Source of the DNA: Macrotrachela quadricornifera
Taxonomy: Eukaryota > Rotifera > Eurotatoria > Philodinida > Philodinidae
Reading direction: 5' to 3'
Length of the DNA: 64,000 nt
NCBI GenBank assembly: GCA_022393335.1
Contig: JAJEKB010000591.1
Location: 411,082 to 475,081, forward strand
The notes under the pieces are model-generated. The model had not been told where the DNA came from, did not search any database, and saw only the letters and a list, made by a program, of their open reading frames with translations. This document shows, one piece after another, positions 34,061-46,196 of the stretch (its first letter is position 1; every line of letters begins with the position of its first letter). A program made the position numbers and the translations under genes.

Positions 34061-36178
34061 AATTTCTCAATATTTTTCTTTTATATAAACAATAAAAAAA
34101 AAAGAAATTTTATAATAGAATTAGATTCCGAAAGAGCAATATATGTGATGATCGAGAAAGAAAAGAAAATTCAATCTTCTTTGTTCTCTTCTCTTTCTTT
34201 TTCCTTAGTTGTCTAATTCGATTTTGTTCAGAGAACTCTTTTCTCTTAATAACTATAGCATGATGATGTTAGATGGGACGAACCAACGAATAGGCGCGAA
34301 AATAGAATGAAAATCAAGAGAAAAGAAGGCTCAGACATTACTCTAGGCACACATACAAACGACAAAATAACCTTGTGTGCCATCTGAAACACACGCAAAC
34401 GACGACAAGAACGATAGAACGCAACACATTGCTACCAATCAGTACTAAAAAAAAAACTTATTATATCGACAAGACAGATACAACAACATTCGTCTTTTTT
34501 TTTTTATTATTGTTATTAGCATCAATGTGGAAAAAACTTAGAGATGTTTTATGTCATAAAAGTAAGCAGATGATTTACATTTTAGGATATTGTTAAGACG
34601 ACCTTTGTTTTATTCTATATATAACATTATAGTTCAATAAGATATAGACAAGGTAATTAAATAGATTGAAGAGAAAGGGCATATGACAAGTTTGTTTATA
34701 CAATATGTGAGAAAAAGCTTTTCATGCCATCAAACACCAGCGACATAAACAATCGTCGTTTTTACAATTGTTTTGTAATCATACAAACAATAAAAACTAA
34801 TGAGTGATGTATGTAAGCTGTCTATTGTCCATGGACATAAAATCACGCAATCATTTTCGTCAATATAGACGAGGTCAATGAGATGAGTTAAGCAGAACAG
34901 ACAGTTTTATTATTTGAACAAGAGAAATATTAGCAGCCGCTAACACGATCTTGTCTATATTGTTGATCGAGCATGAGAAAATGAATAACGCATTTGATGA
35001 AATCGTCTGTGAATGGAATCTTATGATGTAATGTAAGAGAGAAAAAGAAAAGAAGAAAAGAAAAGACTAAATATGAAAATGCCTTGAATACTATCCATTG
35101 GTATGAAACATTCTTTTTACTATCTCTTGTTTAGGCAAATAATCATTAAAAGAAGGGAGAAAAAAAATAAAAAAAAAGAGATTGACATCGATTATCTTTC
35201 TATAAAGACATGTTATTTTTCTCCTACATCAAATCAACATTGAAATAGTTTGTTGATCAATAACATTTAGTCAAGATTTTTTTTTTCTTCTATTTATAAA
35301 AAAAAAAAATAATCGAACGGATGTTAAACGTTTCAATTGAAAACGATTAATTGACTTTTAAATTAAACAATCTATATGGTTTATATATTTGTATATATTT
35401 GTGCGAGTTTTTTAATATAATAGGTGTTGTCAAGAAAAAGTAAGAGCACTAGATAAATATAGCCACGTTTTCTCATTTTTTTTTTCTTCATTTTTTTTTA
35501 TTTGATGAAGTACTTAAAAACGGTAAAGCAAGAATGGTAGTTTGTCATCTTCCAATTTCACCTGCATGCATCATCTTTTCTTATTTTTTCTTTATCTAAA
35601 ATTAGAGTAATCTCATTCAATTAGTCACTTACATCTTGCTTTTCTTTTCTTGTCTCTTCTTCTTTTTTTTTTTACAAATACTTTTAGACAATAATTTGTC
35701 AAAAGATTCTCTAATAAAGTATTCGTCCTATTATCAATCAATTAATTTATATTAATATCACACATCACAAGGATTCTATTAAGAGTCTTTCATTGTTCTT
35801 TTGACCAAAGTTCAGTCATAAAAGCATCGATATATAGCTAAATGTAACACCTTTGCTCTCTTTCTTTCTGATTGTGTACGATACTCGATCTATTTAGGTG
35901 GTATAGTACACTCGCTTATATAAAGAGCGAAAAAGAGAATATAATATCTCAATACAACGACGAGCCGATAAACTTTCATCAAACAGTATATCTCTCTGTC
36001 TCGATTTTTTTTTTCTTTCATTCTCTTCTCATTATTTCCATTCTCTTGTTATATGTTATAAGTGTGGAAACGATTTCTATTCGCTTTGCTTTTCTCTTCA
36101 ACGCTTAACATATTACTATTCATCTCGGATCATCATTCTTCTTTTTTTCTTTTTTTGTTTGTGATTATTCTTTGAAAA
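34061..36178. other. Long upstream region of the SH3 gene, no gene seen
   Basis: 2.1 kb without a convincing exon. It contains purine-rich (GAGAAAAGAAAAG) and pyrimidine-rich (TTTCTTTTCTTGTC) stretches. Its length could reflect complex regulation or 5' UTR exons, which cannot be seen by eye. Confidence 0.4.
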
Positions 36179-38772
36179 ATGCTTATGAAATTACTTGTAA
36201 GTGTATTTGAACGAGCAAAATCAAAAATAACATCAACACGTTCTATTGGTCGAATTTCATCAGGTTTGTTAAAAAACAAAAAAAAAAGACCTTGTTTTTC
36301 ATTTTAAATAATCTATTCAATAAAATCATTGAAAATAACAAAAATTTTCTTATATTATTTTATTCCTTAGACTCAGACAATGAAATCGATTTAAATAATT
36401 CGAAAGAAATATCTTCTTCTGGTCCATGTATAATTCATCAACAACCTCGTTTATCTTTATCAAAATGGTTATGTACAACTCCAGCATCTGTTGATAAATC
36501 AGTAAGATGAAAATAATTTTTTTTTCACACCTGACGTCACACATGATACCTTATATTCATTATTAATACGAAAGAATTTCATTTGAATAACCTTCATCAA
36601 TACGAAATACATCCAGCTGTTTGTATCTTAAGGCTACCAAATATAGTCTTGTTTAATTGAGCTGTAATCAATTTTTTTTTTTACAATATTCCGTTTGTCA
36701 CGCATCTGCATGCCTTGCCAATTACATATACAAACGGGTATTGCCCTGCGGCTTTTACCTTCCATATATATTTTTTTCTTTTTCCTCTTTGACTTTTTTT
36801 TTTATGTTATTACATATATATATATACTAATGAAATATAATCATTTAGTAAGCGATTTTATAATGATAAGAGAAATCAAATGATATCTAAAGTACTTATT
36901 CATTTATATTTGTGATGTCTACTAGTCATTATTATAAAATAGTTGCTTATATTGATAAGAACAATTGTTTAATCGATATATCAGATATATATATATGTAT
37001 ATAATGAGAAAAGAAGGAAAATTTGAATATAGATTAAATATGATGTTAATAAAAGAAATTTCTACATGAAAATAATGTCAAAACAAAGATATGTTGTCAA
37101 AAAAAAATGACAATTGAATGACACTGATTATCAATTACTGTCAACTAACTAAAGAAAAAAACTACATCAATGACATATTTTTGATGAATGCTTAAGATAA
37201 TCAAATATATTATTTTTTTTATTCTCTATTCATTTATCATCAGTTATCAAAAAAAACCGAACAAAAACAAATAACAATAAGACATTTATTTTATTTAAAT
37301 CTATATATAGATTTATTCATCAAAATCAAATAAAGTACGTCGAAGTAGTTCATGGCGTTCATTAAAAGAACGTGGAAATAATTATATTGGACATTTTACA
37401 TCACGTACATTATCTGTTGATGAACTTGATAGAAATGATAAACAATATCAAAAAACAAATTCTTCAAATAAACAACAATCTAATCGATGTAATTACAAAA
37501 TTTTATATAAAAAAAAAAATTATGTTTTGTTTTATTTAGGTTCAAATCAACGTCAAAAAATATTAGATCGGAATATAAATCATTCATCAAATTGTGATAC
37601 ATCAAAAAGTCTTTCAATAAATCATAAAAATTTTGATCGTTTATCATCAACATCAATTAATAATTCAAATAAAAATAAAAAACAAAATTTTTTAACAAAA
37701 CGAAATGATCAACAAGTATTTTTAAGAAATAATACAAATAGTGGAGGTGGTGATTCAGGATATTCAGAAGAAAGTTTTATAACAACAACAATATCTTCTT
37801 ATACACGTCCATTACATACATCATGTCCTCATTGTCATTGTGAACAACGTTCATCATTTAATAATTATAAAAAATCTATTGAAATATCTTCAAATGATTC
37901 AACAGCGTCAGATACAACAATTGATAAACAAACAAATTCATCCGATTTTTATTATGATCTTTTTAAACAAAAACAATCTTTATCAGCTAGTCGATCTTAT
38001 CCACATATTAAACCATTACCAAAAACAATAAATCAATGTTCAATACAACATCAAAAACGAGCAAAAACACTTGCAGCAAAACGACGAAGACATTTATCTT
38101 GTGATAGTTCACTTTGGACAAAAACACAACAAAAACCTGTTCATCTCGTAAGTTGAATGCTCATACATCTAAACAAAACTATTGAATAATGTATATATAT
38201 ATATATATATTATCTTTTAATTGTAGACATCATCTCCAATTATATCCGATGAAAATCATGCTCCTCTTCAAAGACATTTTACAACAATTGGTATGATACA
38301 TTATGATCCATTATCAACATATTCAAAAACATTTTCACCTTTACCAAAAACTAATCATGTTTTTGGTGAACTTAATTTAGCTGCAATAGAACTTGATTCA
38401 CTTCGTACATTAGATTATCATCGTGGATCATTATCATCATCATCATATTCATCATCTTTAACATCATCATCATCATCATCTTCAATAAATACAAATAAAA
38501 AATTAAAAAAATCTTATTCACATCGTAAAAATACATATCTTGTTTGGCATGAATATAAAAATTCATCATTATTATCAGCAACAAATGGTACAAATATATT
38601 TTCTGTTATACGTGGTGATCAAGTACGTTTATTAAAACGTATTGGAAAATCAACATTACTTGTACAAAAAGAAGATGATGGATCAATTGGATTTTTACCA
38701 CAATCATGTTTAGCACATGATCAAATTAATTCATTTTTATCTGTTAAAGGATTAAAAGAAACTGTTTTATAA
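36179..38772 (+). CDS. Uncharacterised protein with C-terminal SH3 domain
   Basis: Exons 36179-36263, 36371-36501, 37311-37488, 37540-38147 and 38227-38772 sum to 515 residues. The first 430 residues are Ser/Asn/Lys-rich and probably disordered, with many basic-Ser motifs (RRSSSWRSLKERG, SASRSYPH) that look like kinase or 14-3-3 sites. Residues about 445-505 form an SH3 fold: YLVWHEY..., the acidic RGDQVRLLKR (RT/n-Src region), STLLVQKEDDGSIGFLP (strands c-d with the Gly and Pro of the binding surface), then SCL. This suggests a scaffold or adaptor role. No catalytic domain and no recognised orthologue. ATG 36185 is an alternative start in the same frame. Intron 2 is 809 bp with no recognised content. 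Confidence 0.78.
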
Positions 38773-40116
38773 TAAAATATAATCATCTTTTCTGTTCTTT
38801 TTCTCCTCACATATTTGACCTTATGTATCATTTAGTTGTTTATTCATATAATATATCAACATCAAATGTATAAATTCTTATAGAATCATTGAGATTAAAA
38901 AATAATCTAATATGACATTTAATCACTATGATTGATATATTCAAATTAGTCTTATTCGATTTATTATATAATAATCATTTGATATAAACAATCAATATGA
39001 TTGATGTTTCTGTTATTCTTCAAAGTCATTTTTAATATAAAAACAGAATATTATTTTACAAAATAATAAACATTTCTTTATTTTGTTTTTTTTTTGTATT
39101 GGAGGATTTAGTCATTCATATTATAGTTGTCGTCTATTTTTTAATGTAATTTAATACAACTATAGATTTTTGTTTTTTTCAACAGTCACAAATATATTTA
39201 TATATAACAAAAAAAAACGAACGATTTATAATAATTATTTAGATTAAATTTAATATCTCATGAAAAATATTATTTGAATGTTAGGATAAATAATATGTTC
39301 AAATTTCTACAATTATATTTATTGACACTAGGGTAAAAAGACACAGGAAATACGTGACAATTTCATTAACTAATAACAACGTGCATAATAGATAGAACGA
39401 ACAGTATGGTATGTCTATATTTAATGAGATTAATTAATCATTGAAAAACTTACTCAATGAACTTTGTTTAATAACAATTTTACATATAAGAATTATGTAC
39501 TTTCAACCCAAAATAAAGATTTAAAAATATTCTCTTATAAATAATATTTTAGTATTTTATGGAATTAAACTAAAATCAAAATGAAAATCTCTCATTAATA
39601 TAACAATAAAAATAAAGTTTTCTTTCGAATATTATCAAACATATAATGAAAAACTCATTGACTTTATTTTAAATCTAATCTTCATAAAAGATTTTGATCA
39701 TTTAAGCAGACAAATTCTTTCATAAAAAAAAGCCGATTATTAATCTCTTTTCAATCAAATAAGTAAATTCTTCGAAGATTAATATACTTGTGTTTTATTA
39801 TCTTTGTTTTTCTGTCACATCTTTGTCTAATATATACATATATATATACACACACATATACATATGTAGGTTTACACAAGTATTTGAGAATCTGTTGTCT
39901 TATAAGATAAACTAAAATAAATCATCTGATAATATCTGATAGACATACACATACACAATACGACAATTAGTTTAACAGAATAAATGAAACTGAAAAAAAA
40001 AATTAATAAGGAAAAAAAAAGGAAAAAATATATATTTAACATCGTCATCAATATGACATATATAACACGTATAGAAGAAAAAAAAAAGACATGTATAAAT
40101 TCACACATAAGAAAAG
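38773..40116. other. Convergent intergenic region, no gene seen
   Basis: Between the 3' ends of the SH3 gene and COP1. AT-rich, with TA/CA simple repeats near 39833-39862. No exon recognised. Confidence 0.5.
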
Positions 40117-43100
40117 TCAGACTAATTCCAAGACTTTAACAACACCTTGACTATTTGCTGCTAATAAAATATTTTCATGCTAAAAATAAAGAAAATTAAT
40201 TAAAATTATATATCTAAAATAGATATTTTTTCACATACATTACTCCAACACATTGCACTAACAAATTCTGTTCCTGTTTCTTCTTTTTTAATTCGATCTG
40301 TATTCGTTAAAGTTGTTGTTGTTGTTGGTTTAATTATTCCAGTATTTTGTTCATCAAATTTATAACTAAGTAATGGTCGAGATATTTCACGTTGATATAA
40401 ATGTACGGAATTTGTTTCACTACCACAAACAATATAACCATTTGAAACAGCTAAACCAACAAAATTTTTTTCATTAACATGTCCACGATATGTTCTTAAA
40501 CATTGTCCTTCAGTAACACGCCATAAACGAAGTTGACTATCTGTTGATGCGGATACAATTTCATTATTTGATAAAAATCTTGCATAAGATACAGCTTTTT
40601 TATGTCCTTTTAATAAATGACATGGTTCACGTATATTACGTAAATCAAAATAATATAAATTATGATCAGCTGTACCAAATACAATATTATATTGTGAATC
40701 AGGTTTAAATTTAACACAACAAACATTTGATTTCGCATCAATTGTTGTTACAGAATAATCATTATTCATTGACCAAATTTTAACTATAGTTATTAAATTT
40801 ATTATAAAAAAAAAAAGAAAATCTTTTTTTTTATTACCTCGACAATCATCTGAACATGATGCAAGTAATTTTGGATCTGATGAACAAAAATCTACACTCC
40901 ATGAACGTTTTTCATGTTCCTGGAATGAATCATTATTTTTACCAGAAAAAAAATTTATTTGTTTTTTATTACTTGAAATGTTCGAACTTTTTGTGCTGTT
41001 GCCATATCCCATATAGATACAAATCCATCATAATCACTTGATGCTAAATAATTTCTTAAATATGGATTCCAACTAATACAACTTAATTTTGCTGTACATG
41101 AAACTTCTTTTATTGGATAATGTAAATCAGCTGTATTATCTAATATTGATTGATATTCATATAATTTTATTTTTTTTGAAACACCAGCAACAGCAAAATG
41201 TTCATAATCTCGATCAAATTCAATACTAAATTAAAGAAATGTTTCATAATTTTTAAAAAAAATGTTGTTTTTGCGTTGTTTTTAAATAATACCTTGATAC
41301 AATACTAGCTTGAGCAACATTTTCTCCAACAAAATTAACAGTTGATATTGCTTTACAACGTGAATATTTTGTAACAGCAGCTAAACTATCTCGAAATGCA
41401 TTTAATCCACTATCACCATTACACGATCCATCTAAAAAATTTTTATTTTAAATATTAAAATGATAAATAAATTCTGCACGAAATCATATATTGATATTAA
41501 AAAAAACTCATATATACGTGTAAACATCCAAACTGAGATTACGACCAATTTTGAATCGGAGAAAAAAGTGACATTAAAAATTGAATTCTTTTCAATGAAT
41601 TCTGTTGAAACGACGGTATCTCACTTAATTTAATCATTGGAATTTCGTTCCGTACAGTCACAAACAGTTTTATATTACAATAAACTTCAAATCTTTGTTA
41701 ATGGTTTTTACATCTCAAATCGTGTTGATTCATTAAAATTCATTGAAAAGAATTTGAATTGAACATTGATATAGAGACTGATACGAGTATTAACGAAAAC
41801 TTTTTTCTCGATCCGATATTAAATGTAATCTTAAGGTAAGATTAAAATGTAGAGCAAGAGAATAACCTTTTACATCCTGTTGGATCATGTTTGACCAATT
41901 CATACAAAGTTTTGCAGAAAATATAAGACGCACCGTATTTAAAAACAAAACAGTTTTTCACTCACACGCAGTAGTGAGTTTGAAATTGCCTTGTGTCATC
42001 TACATCGACAAAAATAACTTTTTATATTCGTAGATTTTTAGATTTGAGTCTAATAAAAAAGGATAAAAGGCACATTTGTCTAATTAACACCGTCGTAAAC
42101 AAGAATAGAAGTAGGGCTTTTAAAGTTATTTCATCTTCTTCTCTATCTCAATGGTCATTGTAGCTACTAAATTCCTCTGCAGAAAAGGTAGTCCGCCTGA
42201 TCGATCTACCCATACTATTAATATATTAGGGGGACGAATACTCTATTTGTATAGTAATTTTATCAGTGACTCTTCTGGAATCGCTTCAGGGTGTAAAGAG
42301 TTAATCAACAAAAGTTTCAATATATAAATTTCTATTTATTATTAATATATATATCGATGATAGAAATTATTAATCACAATATATTCCAGTAAGTATGAAA
42401 GAAAGTTAAAGGACAATGATTATACTAGATTCGCGATGAACTTCGGTCTCATGAATATGTCAATCTTTTTCCTATATAATTATTCTGGATCCTATAAGAT
42501 GAAGAAGACTATATTTATTAAATAAAGTCTACAATTTTGTGCATACTTTCAAGCATTAATTTTTGATTTAAACAAAAAGTATACTTCAATTAAACGAAAA
42601 ATAAAATATAAATTTACCATTTTCAACAGTTAATCTTAATGAATTTCGTGTTGAAAAATAAATATTTGTTAAATCATCCATAAAACGCATCATAACCTTA
42701 GTTCGATTTTCAATATCATCATTTGATATTAATCCACTTTGATTTGTTTTTTCTGGTACCTTAAAAAGAATTCTTTTTCTTTTCTATTAAAAAATAAGAT
42801 CAATAAATAAAAACATACAACAGCACCACTTAGTGCAATTCCTGATCCAATACATTGAGTTTTTGTTAAATTTGTTGAATTTATTGTTGTTGTTGCTGAT
42901 AAAATTCCTGAAGAAGATGTTAAATTATCTTCTTGTTTATTTATTTTCATATCAGGTGTTGCACGAAGATCCTATATAAAATTAGAAAATAAAAAAAATC
43001 TTTTATTTTATTTTAATTTAAATTAACTTGTCCTCGAGATTGTATCCAAGTTGGTACAGTATCATTAATAATTATTCCTTCATTTGATGTTAAACATGAT

Positions 43101-45491
43101 TCTTCTTTTTTATTAATTATTGAATTTGATAATAATATTGGATTATCATCAATAATTTTTTTAGAATCTATTGACACATTTATATTTTTTAATGAACATT
43201 TTTGTTTTTTATTCATTTGTTTTAAATCTTGATCAACAATATTTAATTCTTTTGTTAAAGATTCAATTGCCTTTTGTTTTTAAAAATAATAATAAAAAAA
43301 AAATAATTATTACTATTATATTTAATATTCTTACTCCACTTCGTTCATGATGAACATGCATTAAAAATATTTCAAGTAAACGATTATGCATATATTCACT
43401 ATTCTAACAAAAAAAAATAAACTATAGAATTATAATTAATAATAAAAGAAAAAAAAAACTAAACTGAATCAATTTTTTCTTTATGTTGATGAATAAATGA
43501 TAAAAGTCGATCGAGATCTTTGCTATTTAATGTATGAACATTTGTTATCATATCTGAAACATGTTCAATAATATTCTAAAAATAAAGAAAATTTTATAAT
43601 ATATATACATAAGATTAATTTTAACGTACATTATATTTGCCAAATGGTTGAGGTAATGGACGTTGTTGGCGATATTTTTCAATAATTGCATTTACTAATT
43701 TTTTTTTAAAAATATATTTCATTTGTTATGTTTAATAGAAAATATTTCTTACATGTATAATTAGGAAATATATCAGATGGTTGAAGATTTAATTGACATT
43801 TTGGACATCGACGGAGAGAATTAACTGTTCGTTGAAGACATTTACTACTACAAAATATATGAAAATAGAAATTTTATTTTGTTAAAAATGATAATGATAT
43901 CAAAATTGAATGATTAATACCTTCGAAATCAATACGGAGCAGAAATGAGCATAGTTCGATTAGTAACTTTTCAAATTGATCTTTATTTTCGTTCTGAGAA
44001 ATCGCGAATTGATGCTCATTGAACAATCTGAACCGTATTTATCTCGGACCAAGGAATTAATTTTATCAATAGATATCGAATAATGGCTTTTAATATTTCA
44101 TTAATTAATGAATTACAGTTTTCATATTTTATATCACTGTATAGTATCATTAATCTCGGATGATATAATTAAGTAATTGATGTATACAATTGAAATTGAA
44201 AAGAATAGAAATTTTTCTTTTTATCATTATTTCTTGTTCATATTCGTCCTGTTGATACTTGGAAATCTTTTTATTGGACTCAAATCAAAACTTCCTTCGA
44301 TATTATTTTTACCTATGACTTATCCAACTATTTTATTGATCCAAATGCATAGTTTTCATTTATTTCAACACTTTCTACATCTGATTACGGTAGATATAGT
44401 CGAATTCATGAGAAAATCTATCATTAATATATTTCTGACTCGCTCCGGTCTATGATCACTATCGTATATTGACTCTTAAAAAAAGTTTTTTCAATCAGTT
44501 GGAGTTAGATTTCGAGGTCCAAAATGAACTCCTACTCACAACATAGAGACCATTCTTTTATCAAGTACATCTTCTAATAAAAAGTATTATAAAAAAACTT
44601 ATTTTGCTTGTACAGAATTTTTTTTCCGTTTCAAAACACAAAAAACATATATAAAATAATCTTTTCTTAACCCTTTGGGGACGAATGGTACACCGTAGAT
44701 ATCAGAGTGTTTTCTGTTAATCGTGAAATATATTATACACTAATAATCACAGATAGTCGCGTGTACACTAGAAAATACGTATTATCAAGATCTGAGAAGA
44801 GGTTAGCCTTCCACTAATAAATTGCTGAGACTAGCGGCTCCTCATTTTCCATCGGTAATCAGCAGAAAAACACGATAATGTATTACCTGTACTACGAAGA
44901 TCAAACGATGCATGAGACAATCTCGTTCCAGATACGAATGTTCAGTTTGTAATGTAGGTTTAGACATTCCAAATTGCTTTCGAGACTATCATATTTTGAA
45001 AACATATTAATGAATTTGTACAGAAAATAGACTCAATTGATTTATGAAATTTTGTTTTTCTTATTTTTTTCTAGATTCCGTTCTCAAAGAGTTATTAAAT
45101 TTTAAGACTTTCCATAGTGTATTTTATAGTATACTTTACATTTTGATAACATATAATAATAAGAAGATGAAATATAAAATCAACTGATTTTTTTTTGTTT
45201 TTATTTTTCATATTCTTACCAGAAACTATGTCCACATCGAGAAACAAATGCTTCGTTAATTAATTCAAAGCAGACTGGACTAAATAACAAAGATACAAAA
45301 AGAATTCTTTTATATAAATATTTAATATTTTATTATTACCAATTATAATCTTCGTCAGAATTTAAACTACTAGAAGATGATGGATCAATTTTTGATGATA
45401 ATGTCGCATTTATTGTTGTTGTTGGTTGTGTTTGAGACGATGATGATGATGATGATATTTCATCTGTACGAGTACGTTTAACAGATGACAT
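40117..45491 (-). CDS. COP1: E3 ubiquitin ligase COP1 (RING + coiled coil + WD40)
   Basis: Fourteen exons: 45340-45491, 45220-45279, 43753-43847, 43630-43694, 43465-43575, 43335-43403, 43028-43270, 42819-42971, 42618-42759, 41293-41431, 40973-41225, 40838-40919, 40239-40783 and 40117-40179. They sum to 723 residues (human 731). COP1 with its partners ubiquitinates transcription factors such as c-Jun and ETS members. Features: Ser-rich start; C3HC4 RING (C51, C54, C66, H68, C71, C74, C85, C88); coiled coil; DLTNIYFSTRNS; then the WD40 propeller with EHEKRSWSVDF, FGTADHNLYYFDLRN, KGHKKAVSYARF, STDSQLRLW and HVNEKNFVGLA, ending AANSQGVVKVLELV, almost the same as in animals and plants. Introns of 1.2 and 1.4 kb hold repeat-like material. 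Confident. Confidence 0.95.
41530..41835. repeat. Diverged inverted repeat in a COP1 intron
   Basis: Left arm about 41530-41635 and right arm about 41700-41835 pair as reverse complements. The centre is TGAATTCTTTTCAATGAATT against AATTCATTGAAAAGAATTTG. Outward, GAGATTACGACC and TCGGAGAAAAAAG pair with TTTTTTCTCGATCCGAT and TAATCTTA. It lies in the 1.2-kb intron 41432-42617. No coding frame. Confidence 0.55.
41863..42304. mobile_element. Possible TTAA-flanked short element in a COP1 intron
   Basis: The left end reads ATAACCTTTTACATCCTG and the right end, reversed, reads TTAACTCTTTACACCCTG, giving short imperfect terminal repeats about 440 bp apart. TTAA plus C-rich ends recall piggyBac-type elements. 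No transposase. Tentative. Confidence 0.35.
43848..45219 (-). other. 1.4-kb COP1 intron interrupting the RING domain
   Basis: The intron falls between the His-Ser-Phe-Cys and Ser-Lys-Cys zinc ligands. The reading phase fits, so the join is secure. The intron contains TTAACCCTTTGGGGACG at 44667, like a transposon end, but no partner end was found. A small open frame at 44177-44455 has no family features. Confidence 0.6.
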
Positions 45492-46196
45492 ATTACTTTT
45501 CAGGAAAAAAAAAAGTCAATCAATTTCTAATAGAAAGATTATCTTCTTAGCGAAATATAATATAAAATATGAATATCCTACTTGTATTGTGTGATATATG
45601 CGAATGATCGACGGATGATGTGTGACAAATTAAATGTTATAGAAACATTTATTCTAAAGATTTTTTTTCTCTTCTTTTTCTTCTCTTCTATTAAATACAC
45701 AACGGACTAGTGAATTAATTTAATTATTAAAAAGAATTTTCTTATTTTTTACTTTTTTTTAAATTAACAATAAAAATATTGAATAAAGATAAAATAATAT
45801 TTTTATTTCGTTTGTGGTTTTAAAATATTATTTCAATGGTTCAATGGCATATATATATATATGTATAAAAAAAATCAATCACTAAATTTCTAAAGAGATT
45901 GTCAAAGAAATTTTTATTGGTTTAGATATTAACAAATCAAAATAGTGAAAATATTAAGGATAAATTATTATATATATATATATATATAAGAATAATAAAA
46001 TCATTGAATTCAATTAATAATATATTGTTTATGAATAAATTTAAAAGAATAAAACAATTTATGAAATAAAATGATGTAATCACTAATAATTATGCGATCA
46101 AATATTATATAATAACATTTAATTACTTAGTTAAAATCAATAATATACAATGAAAATATACATTTTCTAGATTTTAATTAAGAAATTAGAAAAAAA
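45492..46196. promoter_or_regulatory. Divergent promoter region between COP1 and the MAP kinase
   Basis: 705 bp separate two divergent start codons, so both promoters should lie here. Contains TA repeats (about 45849-45861 and 45969-45988) and an acceptor-like TTTTCTAG (AG 46169-46170) 26 bp before the kinase ATG. Confidence 0.45.

Noticed and set aside
44177..44455. Hydrophobic open frame in a COP1 intron
   Set aside because: No splice partners or recognised family; hydrophobic frames are common in AT-rich DNA.
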